DNA of 64,000 nt, from positions 62,001-126,000 of the forward strand of contig JAWZYV010010320.1 of the NCBI GenBank assembly GCA_038373885.1, in the 5' to 3' direction. Below, piece by piece: positions 22,411-32,749 of this stretch. The stretch comes from Cheiracanthium punctorium (taxonomy: Eukaryota; Arthropoda; Arachnida; Araneae; Cheiracanthiidae). The position numbers and the translations under genes are program-made. Numbering within the stretch: position 1 is the stretch's first letter; each line of letters starts with the position of its first letter. The notes under the pieces are model-generated. The model saw nothing but the letters and a program-made list of their open reading frames with translations, did no database searches and was not told where the DNA came from.

Positions 22411-23640
22411 CCGCCTCCAGTGACCTAACTGGTCGGTTGGAGGTGAAACATCTTAATTAACCTTGTTTGGAAAGAATCCTGTAAATCTTGTTCGGTGTGA
22501 TCCTGTGAATCTTGGTGATCTCCACCGTTCGTTGTGAATCCTGCTCATTCCATTTCATTCGGTTCATTCCAGCTAGTTTGTTCCATCTTTCCAGTTCATT
22601 ACAGTCATCCAGAATGATTCTCATCATCATTTCATACAGTTCATTCCATCACCATTCGGCGTGAATCCTGTGCATCTTGTTCGGAGAGAATCCTGTTCCT
22701 CACCGCTTTCCTTGGCACTGAAATCTCAGATTCTGAATCAAATTTAACCCATTTATGCCTAGAGTCTCTTTTTTGGGACGGCATTTTCGCTATTAGTCGA
22801 AAACGTTATTTATTTTTCTTAGCCTATATTCATGACTATTGAGCCTCAACTCTACAAAATATTTTAACATGACCAAGTAGGATGTTGATATTTCGATTTT
22901 TATGCATAATGATTTTAAAAGAAATCATCCCTTGTTCAAGAAGTTGACATCAGAAATTTATCTATTATTTCTGTTATCAGTAAAAATCGAAGAAAGTCGC
23001 AAAAATATCCAGGCACAAATGGGTTAAAATTAAGATGGTTACAAACAGGAGCGGCCTGAGAGTAAGTGACGTCCCCTACTAACGTAAAAAAAACGCCCCC
23101 TTTTATGCTCTACTTAGTTTTTGAGTTCGAAATGACGTCCCTTCGAAGCCGGCGCCCCGATGCGATGCTTACCTTGCTTACCGTGTGGCGCCGCCCCTAG
23201 TTACAAAAAAAGATGGTTTAGTGATAAAAACACATAAAAAAGTACAAACTATTTTCGTCCTATATTCTCAATTAATATCGTTTCGTATATAAGTCGTTAT
23301 GAAAAAACGGGAAGAAAAAAAAGGTAACAAAATCTGAAACACTTTCAGATTTTAAATACGCACTAAAGTGCTATACATTAAAAGCTTATCATAATCCATG
23401 TGTCTTCCCTATTTTCTTTCCTTATTCCATTAAGATGAAAAGTGCATCATTATTCATGAGTGTGATTAATTAAAATTGATATCTCTAACATGCTTTTCCT
23501 AGATGTAATGCAATCAAAATAGAATGGAAAAAAGCTCCACAGAAAAATGCACAATTATTATTTGCAAATTTAAATAAGAAATTTTGTTTATACTCGAATA
23601 CTTTTTTGAGAGGGTGTGCATACGGTTTTTGAAACTAGCA
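22411..23640 (+). repeat. Dispersed repeat family F, copy 2
   Basis: Starts ACTAGCCGCCTCCAGTGACC, then has a local ATTCCA/TTCATTCC-rich stretch not seen in copy 1, the GC-rich core AAGCCGGCGCCCCGATGCG, and an extended 3' part (AAATACGCACTAAAGTGCTA, TAATCCATGTGTCTTCCC) shared with 36310-36450. It is split by the M1 MITE at 22748-23023. Confidence 0.75.
22748..23023 (+). mobile_element. TTAA-type MITE M1, copy b
   Basis: 276 bp, TTAA at 22744-22747 and 23024-23027. It interrupts family F between CTGAATCAAAT and AATTAAGATGG; the copy at 15283-15640 shows the uninterrupted sequence with a single TTAA, so the insertion duplicated exactly four bases. Confidence 0.93.
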
Positions 23641-23649
23641 TAAAATATA

Positions 23650-23830
23650 GTCAGAAGTAACCCACGTTCGCAATTGGGAACGCATTGAAAATGTTATTCA
23701 ATATCCCCCCCCCCAATTTAAATGACTAATATCCTCTCTAACTAACGCATTAGACGACAAAATATGCAAAAAACTAATTTAAAATAAGCCTTGGATCTCA
23801 ATTCGCTCTGTGAAAGCGTAATACCAATCG
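23650..23830 (+). repeat. Fragment of TTAA-type family M3
   Basis: CAATTGGGAACGCATTGAAA, ACTAACGCATTAGACGACAAAAT and CTTGGATCTCAATTCG-like blocks match the two ends of the element at 25074-26349. The fragment contains a run of about 12 C near 23707. Confidence 0.65.
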
Positions 23831-23861
23831 TTGCCCATATACATTCGTTAGAAGCACGGTC

Positions 23862-23932
23862 AAGCAGATGTGGAATGAAATAAAATTTCTCACCGCATTC
23901 ACACACACGAAATAAAACAAATCACTCTTTAA
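23862..23932 (+). repeat. Left half of a 70-bp direct duplication
   Basis: AGCAGATGTGGAATGAAATA through AAATAAAACAAATCACTC recurs at 24433-24502 with three or so changes. The M2 MITE lies exactly between the copies. Confidence 0.9.
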
Positions 23933-24429
23933 CCCTTTGAGGCGCAACCCTTTCCCAATGCTGAAGAAAGGGCAGCCGTTGCCATCGCTCGACTTAACAA
24001 CCAGCAAGCTGGCGGACGATCGAAACGTTCATCGCCTGCCACAGATCTAGAGCTGTGCAGCTGGCTGTGCGGCACAGCCAGCTGCCTCAAAAAAAGGGTC
24101 TCTAGATCTGTGGCAGGCATTGAACGTTTCGATCGTCCGCCATCTTGTTGATTGTTAAGTCGAGCGATGGCAACGGCTGCCCTTTCTTCAGCATTGGGCA
24201 ATCGATCCAGCTGTTTTCGCATTCTTCCATTTTCTAGCAAATGCCAGTGCTGTTAAAAATAAGTGAACATTTTTTTACGGGAAATGACGTGCTAAAAAGT
24301 AAAGGATTATCATGGAGCTATGTCACCCGCAACTATTTTTATAGAAATCAAATCTATTCTTCGTGACGTGCATGAGTCAAAACGCCAAAGTTTGGTGTTC
24401 CCAGAGCGGGAACACTGAGCTTTAAAGGG
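23933..24429. mobile_element. TTAA-type palindromic MITE M2, copy c
   Basis: TTAA at 23929-23932 and 24430-24433; ends CCCTTTGAGGCGCAACCC and GAGCTTTAAAGGG. 497 bp, reverse sense to copy a. The central hairpin is complete, with arms of over 100 bp around CAGCTGGCTGTGCGGCACAG. Minus-strand open frames here are hairpin by-products. Confidence 0.9.
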
Positions 24430-24432
24430 TTA

Positions 24433-24502
24433 AGCAGATGTGGAATGAAATAAAATTTCTCGCCGCATTCACACGCACGAAATAAAACAAATCACTCCTT
24501 AA
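24433..24502 (+). repeat. Right half of the 70-bp direct duplication
   Basis: Nearly identical to 23862-23930 and directly adjacent to the right TTAA of M2 copy c. A simple insertion duplicates only TTAA, so this longer repeat needs another event. Confidence 0.9.
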
Positions 24503-25069
24503 ACCACTCAAGCCGATAGGCGGCTATAAATACCGCCTCACTTTAATGCTTCATTTGCATACATATTGACTGCACCGCAAACTATGAATTAGGGTAACTA
24601 GAACACTGTGTCCGCATGCACAGCCAGACGTTGATAAATAACCGCGTCTGAAGCTTTCGGCTCGATTTCGTGACTGTGCTAAAAACTATCACATACATTG
24701 TTTCGGGGTGAAAAAAATACGAAAATAAATTCAGACTTATACGGCCCAGACTGAGTTATTGTTCGGGGGGTAATTTGAAAGCTTAGCATGAGGAAAAGCT
24801 GTTCGATAAGTCTGTCTGGGGACTCCGGAATATACGAAGTTGGGGGATCAGTGTGACTGGAATAAGTTATTTCTTTCTACAAAGTTGCTTATGTTGTTGC
24901 TGCAAACAGTGTATCAGAGATCGCAGGCATAAATTTTGGGGGGATTTCTTGTAGCTTATTCGTTTTGGGGGGGTTTCTGTTAGTGTATTAGCGCTTTTTA
25001 AACACTTCTCAACAAAGATGAAGGGTGTTTATGCTTTCGGTTCGCCTGACTGTCCGTTTTCTGACTGCG
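24503..25069. repeat. Unassigned spacer with a dispersed repeat
   Basis: About 24720-24845 (CAGACTGAGTTATTG, AAAGCTTAGCATGAGG, CGATAAGTCTGTCTGGGG) matches 30840-30975 in inverted orientation. The rest is unassigned. Confidence 0.5.
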
Positions 25070-25513
25070 TTAACCTTTTACAGGTTCGTAATTGGGAACA
25101 TCAAATTAAAAATTTATTGAAAAATTAAATTTTATCAATACTGACTTGAAAAAAATGAGAAAATAAAGTTAAAAGATGACTTGATTTTTTTGAAATAGAA
25201 GTTTCATTTCTATCATTAGTGGGAAACTGGACCAAAACAACAAGAAAATAGCTATTTTCATAAATTTTTACAGAGCTATCTTGATACACCCCCCCCTCTT
25301 TCTTCAGACTTCTTTCATATCTTGATACACATCCCCCCCCCTCTTTCTTCAGCCTTTTTTCATATCTTACTTAAATTTAAAAATATATATTTAATTAATT
25401 CTTAATATTTCACTTATTACTTAAACTACCCATATAGTCAAAAGTATAGTCAGAAATTACCCATGTTTCCAACTGGAAACACGGTGAAAATGGGAGGTAC
25501 TTTAACTAACGTC

Positions 25514-26249
25514 CACTCTTAAAAATATGGCTCAACGTTTCACCGAAATTCCGGTGCCAATTTAGCTGCAACCGGTATTTTGAAAGACGTTGTGCTAAGA
25601 TTCACCATTTTAGCGGCGTTTCCTCAAGCACCATTATATAGCAGACATACACACTACTAGGAAAAAAGGGGAAAAAAAATTCTACTCGGGACTCGAACCC
25701 ACAATGACTGGTTTACACAATCGCCGGTTTACAACTAAGCCACGACAACCAAAATCTTTTAGCAAAAACAAATTATATGTAGCATTGTTTTATCTCAATT
25801 CGCAATAAAAAGTTATCTTGTTAAAAATAGAATATTGAGCTGTGGTATTTAACACGCGATTTTAGAAAAGTAATGGTGACTCAAAAATATTGATAACGTG
25901 ATTATTCGATGTCAAATGCGGTAGCTCCTTTACACACCCTATATTTTGTAACAAAGGTTCTTTCTTCCATTTTTGAAAGATTTTTCTTTTCTCAGAATTC
26001 ATAAGGCAGTTTTTTGTTATATTTTTAATCACCGCTAACCTCCTAACGCGAGCCCGCGGCGGCTATGTTAGTTCACCGGAAAACTCTGTCTTTCGCAGTT
26101 GAACCGAAATTTGGGTTCAATCGGTGCTTGCCTTTTATAAGACATTTTCTGGTGAACTACTAACACGGTTCAATTTATATGACATTACTTGTAACTCTCC
26201 GATTTCACCGGTTATTTGGTGAAACTTTGAACTTATATTTATAAGAGTG
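25514..26249. mobile_element. Nested TIR element CACTCTTA with tRNA-like core
   Basis: The left end CACTCTTAAAAATAT.GGCTCAACGTTTCACC corresponds to the inverse of the right end (CACTCTTATAAATATAAG, then GTTTCACC). It sits within M3, flanked by a repeated phrase ACTTTAACTAACG. It contains a tRNA-like sequence on the minus strand. No protein is encoded. Superfamily unknown; no clear target duplication seen. Confidence 0.6.
25687..25750 (-). other. tRNA-like sequence (SINE-type promoter boxes)
   Basis: On the minus strand GTGGCTTAGTTGTAAACC resembles an A box and GGGTTCGAGTCCC is a perfect B box with a good T arm. An anticodon-like stem GATTG/CAGTC encloses a seven-base loop. The acceptor stem does not pair, so this is not a functional tRNA; it is likely a tRNA-derived SINE head. 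Confidence 0.6.
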
Positions 26250-26353
26250 CATACTTTATTAACTAATACTTTAACTAACGCATAAATAGACAAAATATGC
26301 ATAAAACTAATTAAAAATATGCCTGGATCTGAATTTGGTGTGTAAAAGGTTAA

Positions 26354-28540
26354 GTAGCAATTGATTGTACAAAAGATTTAGGCATCGAATTGCTGTATTA
26401 TTATACCAGTACCAGGTTACCGAGCCATGCTCAGAATCTAAAGGCTCCTTAAGTGTAAAATAATGAATACGTAAATGCCTTGGCACGTATCAATAATCTT
26501 CATGGTTGCCAAAGATTTTCATCGCTGTCGGATCACCCATACATTATCAGGTAAGCTTTGGTCGGCATTCAATGTTACAATGGTATATACTTTGTTTTGA
26601 AGAGGGATGCTAAATATTCGATGGTCGGTGCCATCAGAGTTGAGCAAAAAGTAGTTTAACATAAGGTGCCTCCTTTCCTTCTGTAGCAGATCAACGAGGG
26701 TATCAGCGAAGATCTTGGGCGATGCATTCACTAACAGCGTCTTCATTACTTCAGAAATATATCTGTCCATATTGAGGATGTTCAAATTCAGCATCAAGAA
26801 TTTGAGTTGGTTGAACTGTCAGATGAATGAGTTTATAAAAAAAATTCATCAAGTCTGTTATACACTGTTCGCAACGTAGCAGTACACACCAGAATCGTTA
26901 ATAGTTTTACTCGTCATATACTGTGAACAAAGCCATTGTAAAGTATGCTTTCAAATTTCGAATTCTTTGAAATGTGGGTGACATCGAAGAAACAACCACA
27001 CCAATTCATTAGGAAATTCGGAATGTCCTACATCAATCTTACAGTCCCCAAAATGGTTTCGGTTAATTTTTGTTTTTACTGTTCAGAAAAATGCAAAGCT
27101 CCAGGGTGAATGCAATCCATGTTAAAAAGTTTTAAACTATGATAATAAGTACCCACATTTGTGGCAGCTTTGTAGATACTTACACTGTTTACCCGAAGTA
27201 TTTGTCGACGTCTAGCTGTTCCATGTCGTTCTCCTTCCAAATCTAATCATCTGTTTCATCTGCTTGTGTTTTAACTGCACGTTCACACATTTGGGCTAAG
27301 TGCTGCTGTCGGTGATCATATATTTCCACAGCTCGTTTTTGAGCTACACTTTCATGCATTTACGTCTTTATAATACATCTATGATGATAATTCTTTACGA
27401 TTGAAATTGTAAATTTCTCTATAGTGCTTCAATTCAAACATAAAATACTTATTTTTTTCTAATTCAAAGAAAATACATCATGCCTAAACAAATTCTACAA
27501 ACGTAAATTCAATCTTATAGATACATAAATATAGATGCCATAAAAGTATAATCTTACATAAATATGCTTTAAACATAATTTTATTTTATAAACTCACGCT
27601 TAAGAAAATAAAAAGTGTAACGCAATTTAAATTATTAGTACAAAAGGACACTTCGAAATCATGAAATCAAAAACAGAATAGATCAAAAATATTCTTTTAT
27701 AATAACCCTAACAACTACTTAAACGTTCACAATAATAGAACAAACGGATGGACTGAAGAAAATGGACTTCTAACCTCGAATAAATCAAAAATACATCGCT
27801 CCTATATAGTTACGCTGATCCCTGACTCTGTCACAATTCCAGTTCAACTACTCAAAATAAAACTTTTACCATCCAAACAGATTAAAAATGTATTGTCTAA
27901 TAACTTAAAATTTACACACGGTTCGTTGGTGCGATCAGCCTGAAAATTATCATAATTATGTAAAAAAAAAAAGAAAAAAAAAAAAGAAAGAAAAAATCTG
28001 ATAATCCACCCGTTGCCTGATTTTTAAGCGGTTTTTTTTTTTGTATTTTTAGCTCTATTTCATTTAAGAGAATAAAAAAAGCTAATCATTTGAGTGTCAG
28101 AATTATCTATTGCAAGTGACATTGACGTTACATTGAAGTCACGGTTATCAGGCTTTGGAGGGAAAATTACAATTACAATTCGCTTAAGATAGCTTTTCTA
28201 AATTACTACTCAGTTTAACTTTTTTTCAAAAATAAAACGGTTTTATATGCATTAAGCATGGATATAGGAGAGGATGTTGATACCAAACGAAATGTTTCGA
28301 ATACGAAATGTTTCTGCAGATTATACAGTTCGAATTTCGATGTATAATAAAAATTGAATATGAAGTTATTTGATTTTAAGTGGGTAAATATTAAATATTC
28401 TGAGTGTAGACATTCTATCGCCCGCTGTAATTGTCTCCACAAAGGGCTTTATCCTTTAGTTTAATGATAGTACACAACACAAAACAACACAGTCTAATCC
28501 ACTTCTAAATAAGAAATGAAAATTTATTAGAAAAAATCTT
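26354..28540. other. Unassigned region with weak minus-strand coding remnants
   Basis: The minus-strand frame 26519-26797 gives 92 residues (RYISEVMKTLLVNASPKIF, then DLLQKERRHLMLNYFLLNSD) with a more protein-like composition than other frames here. Another minus-strand segment near 27240-27360 reads SVAQKRAVEIYDHRQQHLAQ. They may be parts of one decayed gene or transposon ORF; I do not recognise it. Purine-rich A/G tract near 27961-27997. Confidence 0.3.
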
Positions 28541-28802
28541 AGTAACCAGATTTCAGCCTCCCAATTTATTGCTTCCACATATGGACAACTCCCAGGCTGC
28601 GGCCGGATGGGGCCCGCCATGGCTTTTGGACCAGCCCTCAGAACAAGTCAAAACCCTGTATAAAACCTATATAAAACATTCAAACTTCCATATAAATCCG
28701 AATTATACGGCCCGCGATTTCGCTAACATCCTGAAGTCAGGCCCAGGAGGCCACTATCGTAAAGTTCTGCCCGCAACTTTTAAAAGGTTGTCCATACGAT
28801 GA
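28541..28802 (+). other. GC-enriched patch with an open frame, unidentified
   Basis: Around 28583-28630 the sequence turns GC-rich (GGCTGCGGCCGGATGGGGCC) inside very AT-rich DNA. The frame 28569-28802 encodes 77 residues that match nothing I know. It might be an insertion from elsewhere or part of an uncharacterised repeat. Confidence 0.3.
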
Positions 28803-29639
28803 TAAAATAAATGAGTTGAAATCATCAACTGCAGTGAATGAAAACTAAACTGATGGCTGATCATCTGCAAAATTAATTTGAATATCGGCTGCGAGCCCAA
28901 TTTAGGAATCGATCGTATCATTTTTTCATCGGAGTTTCGAACATCGTTTCATTATAAACGGTTGACCCATTAAAAAAAAAAAAAAAAAATCGTCAGGGTA
29001 ACTACATTTAAATATTTATCGTCAACTTGGCGGAATAAGGCAGCTAAAATAGAATTCAACCTAGTGCGGTTATTTAAAAAAAAAAAAAAAAATGGAATTT
29101 TCATGTTACGTCACAGGATCTTTTTTCTTACTGTGAATGACTGAAAAGGGTGTCATTTTCATTTAAATTATTCGGCTAAGCTGAAACTTTTATGCACTTT
29201 TGAAATTCGCATCATATGGACCAATAAAATACATGAAAAATATTTATTGTTTTAGTATATACGCGAAAATACATTTAGCTTTACGTTAGTTACAAAAGGA
29301 TAATTGTAATAAATGCAGGCAATTTTACACATAAGATTTACGAATAGTTTTGTATTAATAACTATGAATTAAGAATAATTAAATTATTTACGTATATTAC
29401 ATAAAGGTGCTTGCGGGGATGGCAACGAAGACTCTTTTCGCTTTTTCTTTCGCTGGTCGCCAGGACGATATTTTGAAATAAAACTAACTTTTTAATTCTA
29501 AACAAATTTATGTAGCTGAATGGTGTAATATATCTAGTTACTAAAATATTTATTTGTCTGTGTACTGAATATCAAGTTCCATTTATTTTATTTCTTTACG
29601 AAATTAATTTTTACTATTATATATCGATAGCGTGTATTT
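28803..29639. other. AT-rich spacer
   Basis: Two poly-A runs (about 28973-28990 and 29075-29090). AATCGTCAGGGTAACTAC near 28989 resembles AATCGTCATGGTAACTGC at 10526, so a dispersed repeat is involved. Nothing else recognised. Confidence 0.45.
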
Positions 29640-29940
29640 TTTAATCCGCCCCAAACTTATTTGAGCGTCCCTTTTAGGAAGATTGCATCAAGTGTGTTTT
29701 TCAAACGCTCAATAGATGGCGCTACCATCCAAAAATTTTAAATTTTAAATTTTGAGCGTTTTAAGAGATTTTTCAATCAATTGACCTAGCTCAATCGTTT
29801 CAGGGGCCCAAAAAACCCCCAGGTACGAAATTTAAAAAGAATCCTTAGAGCAGTTTTCGAGATCGTTCGGACATACACACACACCCACACACACACACAC
29901 ACACACAAACATTCCTCGTTTAATATAAGAGCGGATTTTC
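29640..29940 (+). repeat. Retroelement-like 3' tail with AC microsatellite
   Basis: Contains CAATAGATGGCGCTACCATCC, AGCAGTTTTCGAGATCGTTC and an ACACAC run (about 29875-29907) followed by TCGTTTAATATAAGAGCGG. This is the usual form of a decayed retroelement 3' end that terminates in short repeats. Confidence 0.5.
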
Positions 29941-31198
29941 CTATTGAAAATGGTGCGCAGTAGCTTTAGTAGTTTTGTTCTACAGGAAATCCAAACATTT
30001 TTCAATCCCTAAAATATGCTGTCACTCATGGTTTAGAGTGTGTTTGTTACTGTTATCACTTTAGTGCTATTAAAATCAATCAGCTTTTTTAACATCGACA
30101 TAACTTGTCTACACGATTTGTCTCGGCGAGGCACTTTTCGAATGTGTCAAAACGGTGCATATCGGTGGGGGGTTGGGGGAAATGAAATGTTGAAAGTCAC
30201 CAAGGTTTGTAATTTTTAATGATTTGTCGCCAAAATTGGCGACAAATCGTATGAATTGTATGAATCCTATGCCCATTGAACGTAATGTATTGGAATTATT
30301 TTGCGTGCTCCTGTAGAAGAACTATTAATGATAACGGAATTAATGATAATAGAGAACTTTGCCTTGTAATCCTTAATAACATGTATCGATTTTGTTTAAT
30401 TTCAAATAGCATCTAAAATACACTTTTAAGAATGACTGCCCATAAAGCGTAACGTATTGGAAGAACTATGAATGCTACACACACCATTTTCAATAGAGCA
30501 CACGGTACAGTACATAGAAATAGCATATATAATGAATTACGTAGTAAAGCATATGTACTTGGAGTTAGAGCACGGACAGACAGACAAATCAAAATCATAA
30601 ACACTTTTCAACCTCGTTAGGAAGTGTTAAAAATAACATTATTTTCCTGTAAGAATAACATTTATGATTTAGTAGAAATATTAAAAAAGTCATGCGGCAT
30701 GACAACATCATATTTTTTTTAATACTAAATTTCTCTTTAAAATTTTTCCACAAATAAAATTCATGACGGCAAGTTTTGATACACTGTTTTATGCAGAAAC
30801 AAAACATGCACTACAAGAATATTTTGAAGCATAACTTATTCTAGTCCCCAGACGTACTATATTTGTGAGGCCTCCAGACAGATTTATCCAACAGCTTTTC
30901 CACATTCGGAAAGCTTTTAAATTAGTCCGCAGCAATAACTCTGTCTAGATGCATGTCTGACTTTTACGGAAGCAATGTACTTGGATTGCTGTTAGGAGGC
31001 CAGGAATGGGACATAATAACGCCCTAGGCGAACGTTATTACATTATACAATTTAAATACAATTTAAGAAAGATTATACAATTTATAGTTTTAAATTGTAT
31101 AATATATTGTATTTATATTATACGATTTGAAACGGGTTCTCTTTTTAAGAACCCGTTGGTTTTTCTTATTACCCTTTATTATTATATTTTCTATACTA
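29941..31198. repeat. Mixed dispersed repeat fragments
   Basis: 30220-30310 has GCCAAAATTGGCGAC and CGTAATGTATTGGAA, linking it to the 7680-9310 families. 30840-30975 is the inverted partner of 24720-24845. Around 31040-31130 the sequence folds on itself (ATTATACAATTTA and inverses). No gene. Confidence 0.5.
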
Positions 31199-31199
31199 A

Positions 31200-31614
31200 T
31201 CCATTTATGCACAGATATTTTTGCGTCTTTCTTTAATTTTTGCTAATAACCAGAGCCTTATTATCGCATGGGCAAATCGGGACTTTGCCCAGGGCCCCTG
31301 GCTCGAAAGGGCCCCCAATTTGATCAAAATTTTATGAAAAATAAAACAAATTTCATAGATTGGGAGCCCCCGTTGGTCATAATCGGCTCTGCTAATAACA
31401 GCAGTAATAGACAAATGTCTGATGTCAACTTTTTTAACAAGGGATTATTTCGTTTAAAATCATTATGTATAAAAATTGAAATGTCAACATCCTACTGGCT
31501 CATTTTGTGGAGTTCAGACTCAAAACTCGTAAAAAAAGGCTAGGAAAAATAAATAACGTTTTCGACTGATAGCGAAAATGCCGTCCCAAAAAAGGGACAC
31601 TCGACATAAATGGA
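31200..31614 (-). mobile_element. TTAA-type MITE M1, copy c, old and interrupted
   Basis: Diverged copy in minus orientation: left CCATTTATGCACAGATATTT, right GGGACACTCGACATAAATGG. It carries a 141-bp hAT-like insertion at 31251-31391. With that removed the length fits the family. TTAA flanks have decayed. Confidence 0.82.
31251..31391. mobile_element. 141-bp hAT-type MITE nested in M1
   Basis: The ends are CAGAGCCTTATTATCG and the inverse of GATTATGACC..., reading CAGAGCCGATTATG. It is flanked by the 8-bp duplication CTAATAAC at 31243-31250 and 31392-31399, which fits nTnnnnAn. Other M1 copies show the same position without the insert. The centre is rich in GGGCCC words. Confidence 0.88.
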
Positions 31615-31719
31615 TTAATCTGAAGGATATCGCAAATATTCCTACAAAGTATAGTTGTTTGAACCTTGTTTAAGTGTGAGAGACAATTTCTAACACTGTT
31701 GGACTGTGTTACTACTTTA

Positions 31720-31928
31720 CCGTGGCTGACAAGAAAGACAGGCTGCGTGCTGATATTTGGTCACACCCCTTTTGCCCTCGCAGAGTCATGTGACTTAGGA
31801 GGTGTGGCCATCTTGGCCCGAGATACCCACAGTAAGATGGGCAATCCCGCAGGGTGGCGTGACTGTTCGAGGGCAAAACGGGTGTGACCAAATTTCAGCA
31901 TCGCAGCCTGTCTTTCCCGTCAGCCACG
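31720..31928. mobile_element. 209-bp foldback MITE with 8-bp target duplication
   Basis: Arms CGTGGCTGAC..GAAAGACAGGCTG and TTTGGTCACACCC..TTTTGCCCTCG are repeated in inverse at 31860-31928, leaving a short loop. CTACTTTA flanks both ends (31712-31719 and 31929-31936). It is much richer in GC than its surroundings. The open frame over it is a by-product. The 8-bp duplication fits hAT or P-type elements, though the seventh base is not A. Confidence 0.85.
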
Positions 31929-31936
31929 CTACTTTA

Positions 31937-32352
31937 TTTGGGAGGTGAAATGGAGGCGCACAATGTAGTTTAATCCTGTGATAATTTTTATTTTTGAAAA
32001 GCGTAATTTAATTCAAATTTTTTACAATATCATTTCATTATAAATTATTCCTCACCCCGTTATATCTTTTTGCTTGTCCGGGGTTATCTCAAGGAAAGGG
32101 TTTTCCAGAGAAGTCCTGCAAAGATCAATGACACAAGCAATTCATTACTGAAAAAATATCTCTTCAATAACACCAACAATGTTGCGAAGTGTCTCAAAAG
32201 ACTTGGTTCAACAATTTTTGCATTAAAAATGGCGAAGGACATTTTCAATATTTGCCGAAAAGAATGAGAATGTAAAGCATTTTAAGTAAATTATGTTTTT
32301 CAAAAATAAAATGGTCGCAAGATTAAGTAAAATTGTTTGTCTCCATTCTTGT
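31937..32352. other. Unassigned spacer
   Basis: A 65-codon open frame (32070-32267) has some amino-acid diversity but no family I recognise. Confidence 0.35.
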
Positions 32353-32356
32353 TTAA

Positions 32357-32500
32357 CCCTTTGAGACCCAACCCTTTCCCAATGCTGAAAAAAAGGGCAG
32401 CCGTTGCCATCGCTCGATTTAACTACCAGCAAGATGGCGGACGATCGAAACTTTCATCACGTGCCACAGATCTAGAGACCCTTTGCGTCAAAAAAGGGTT
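32357..32500. mobile_element. M2 MITE copy d, truncated at the hairpin centre
   Basis: TTAA at 32353-32356, then CCCTTTGAGACCCAACCC and the first hairpin arm up to GATCTAGAGACCC and TCAAAAAAGGG. The second arm is missing; sequence continues into an M3 fragment. Confidence 0.8.
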
Positions 32501-32745
32501 TTGTTTAAATTAATTATGTCTGAAAGGGGTGGAAGTGTATCAAGATAGCTCTGCAAAAAATTATGGAAATGGTGATTTTAATGATTTTTTGTCAAGTTCC
32601 CACTCATGATAGAAATTCAACTTCTATTTCAAGAAATCAAGTCTTTATCTGCTAATTTTTTTCAAGTCATTATTGATAAAATTTAATTTATGAATAAATT
32701 TTTAATTTGATATTCCCAGTTGGGAACATAATGTCTAGTAAAAGG
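32501..32745 (-). mobile_element. M3 element fragment
   Basis: Ends AGTAAAAGG followed by TTAA at 32746-32749. On the minus strand it matches 25074-25290: CCCAACTGGGAATATCAAAT, ATTAAATTTTATCAATA and GAGCTATCTTGATACAC. The other end is lost at the junction with M2 copy d. Confidence 0.75.
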
Positions 32746-32749
32746 TTAA

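Larger units (their letters stand above)
25074..26349. mobile_element. TTAA-type element M3 with a nested element
   Basis: TTAA at 25070-25073 and 26350-26353; ends CCTTTTACAGGTTCG and TGTAAAAGG. This defines a third TTAA family with CCTTTTAC termini. Related pieces are at 23650-23830 and, inverted, 32500-32745. A 736-bp element (25514-26249) sits inside. Near 25285-25350 a TCTTTCTTCAG-containing segment is duplicated. Confidence 0.7.

Noticed and set aside
31666..31887. 73-residue protein
   Set aside because: It spans one arm of the 209-bp foldback element.
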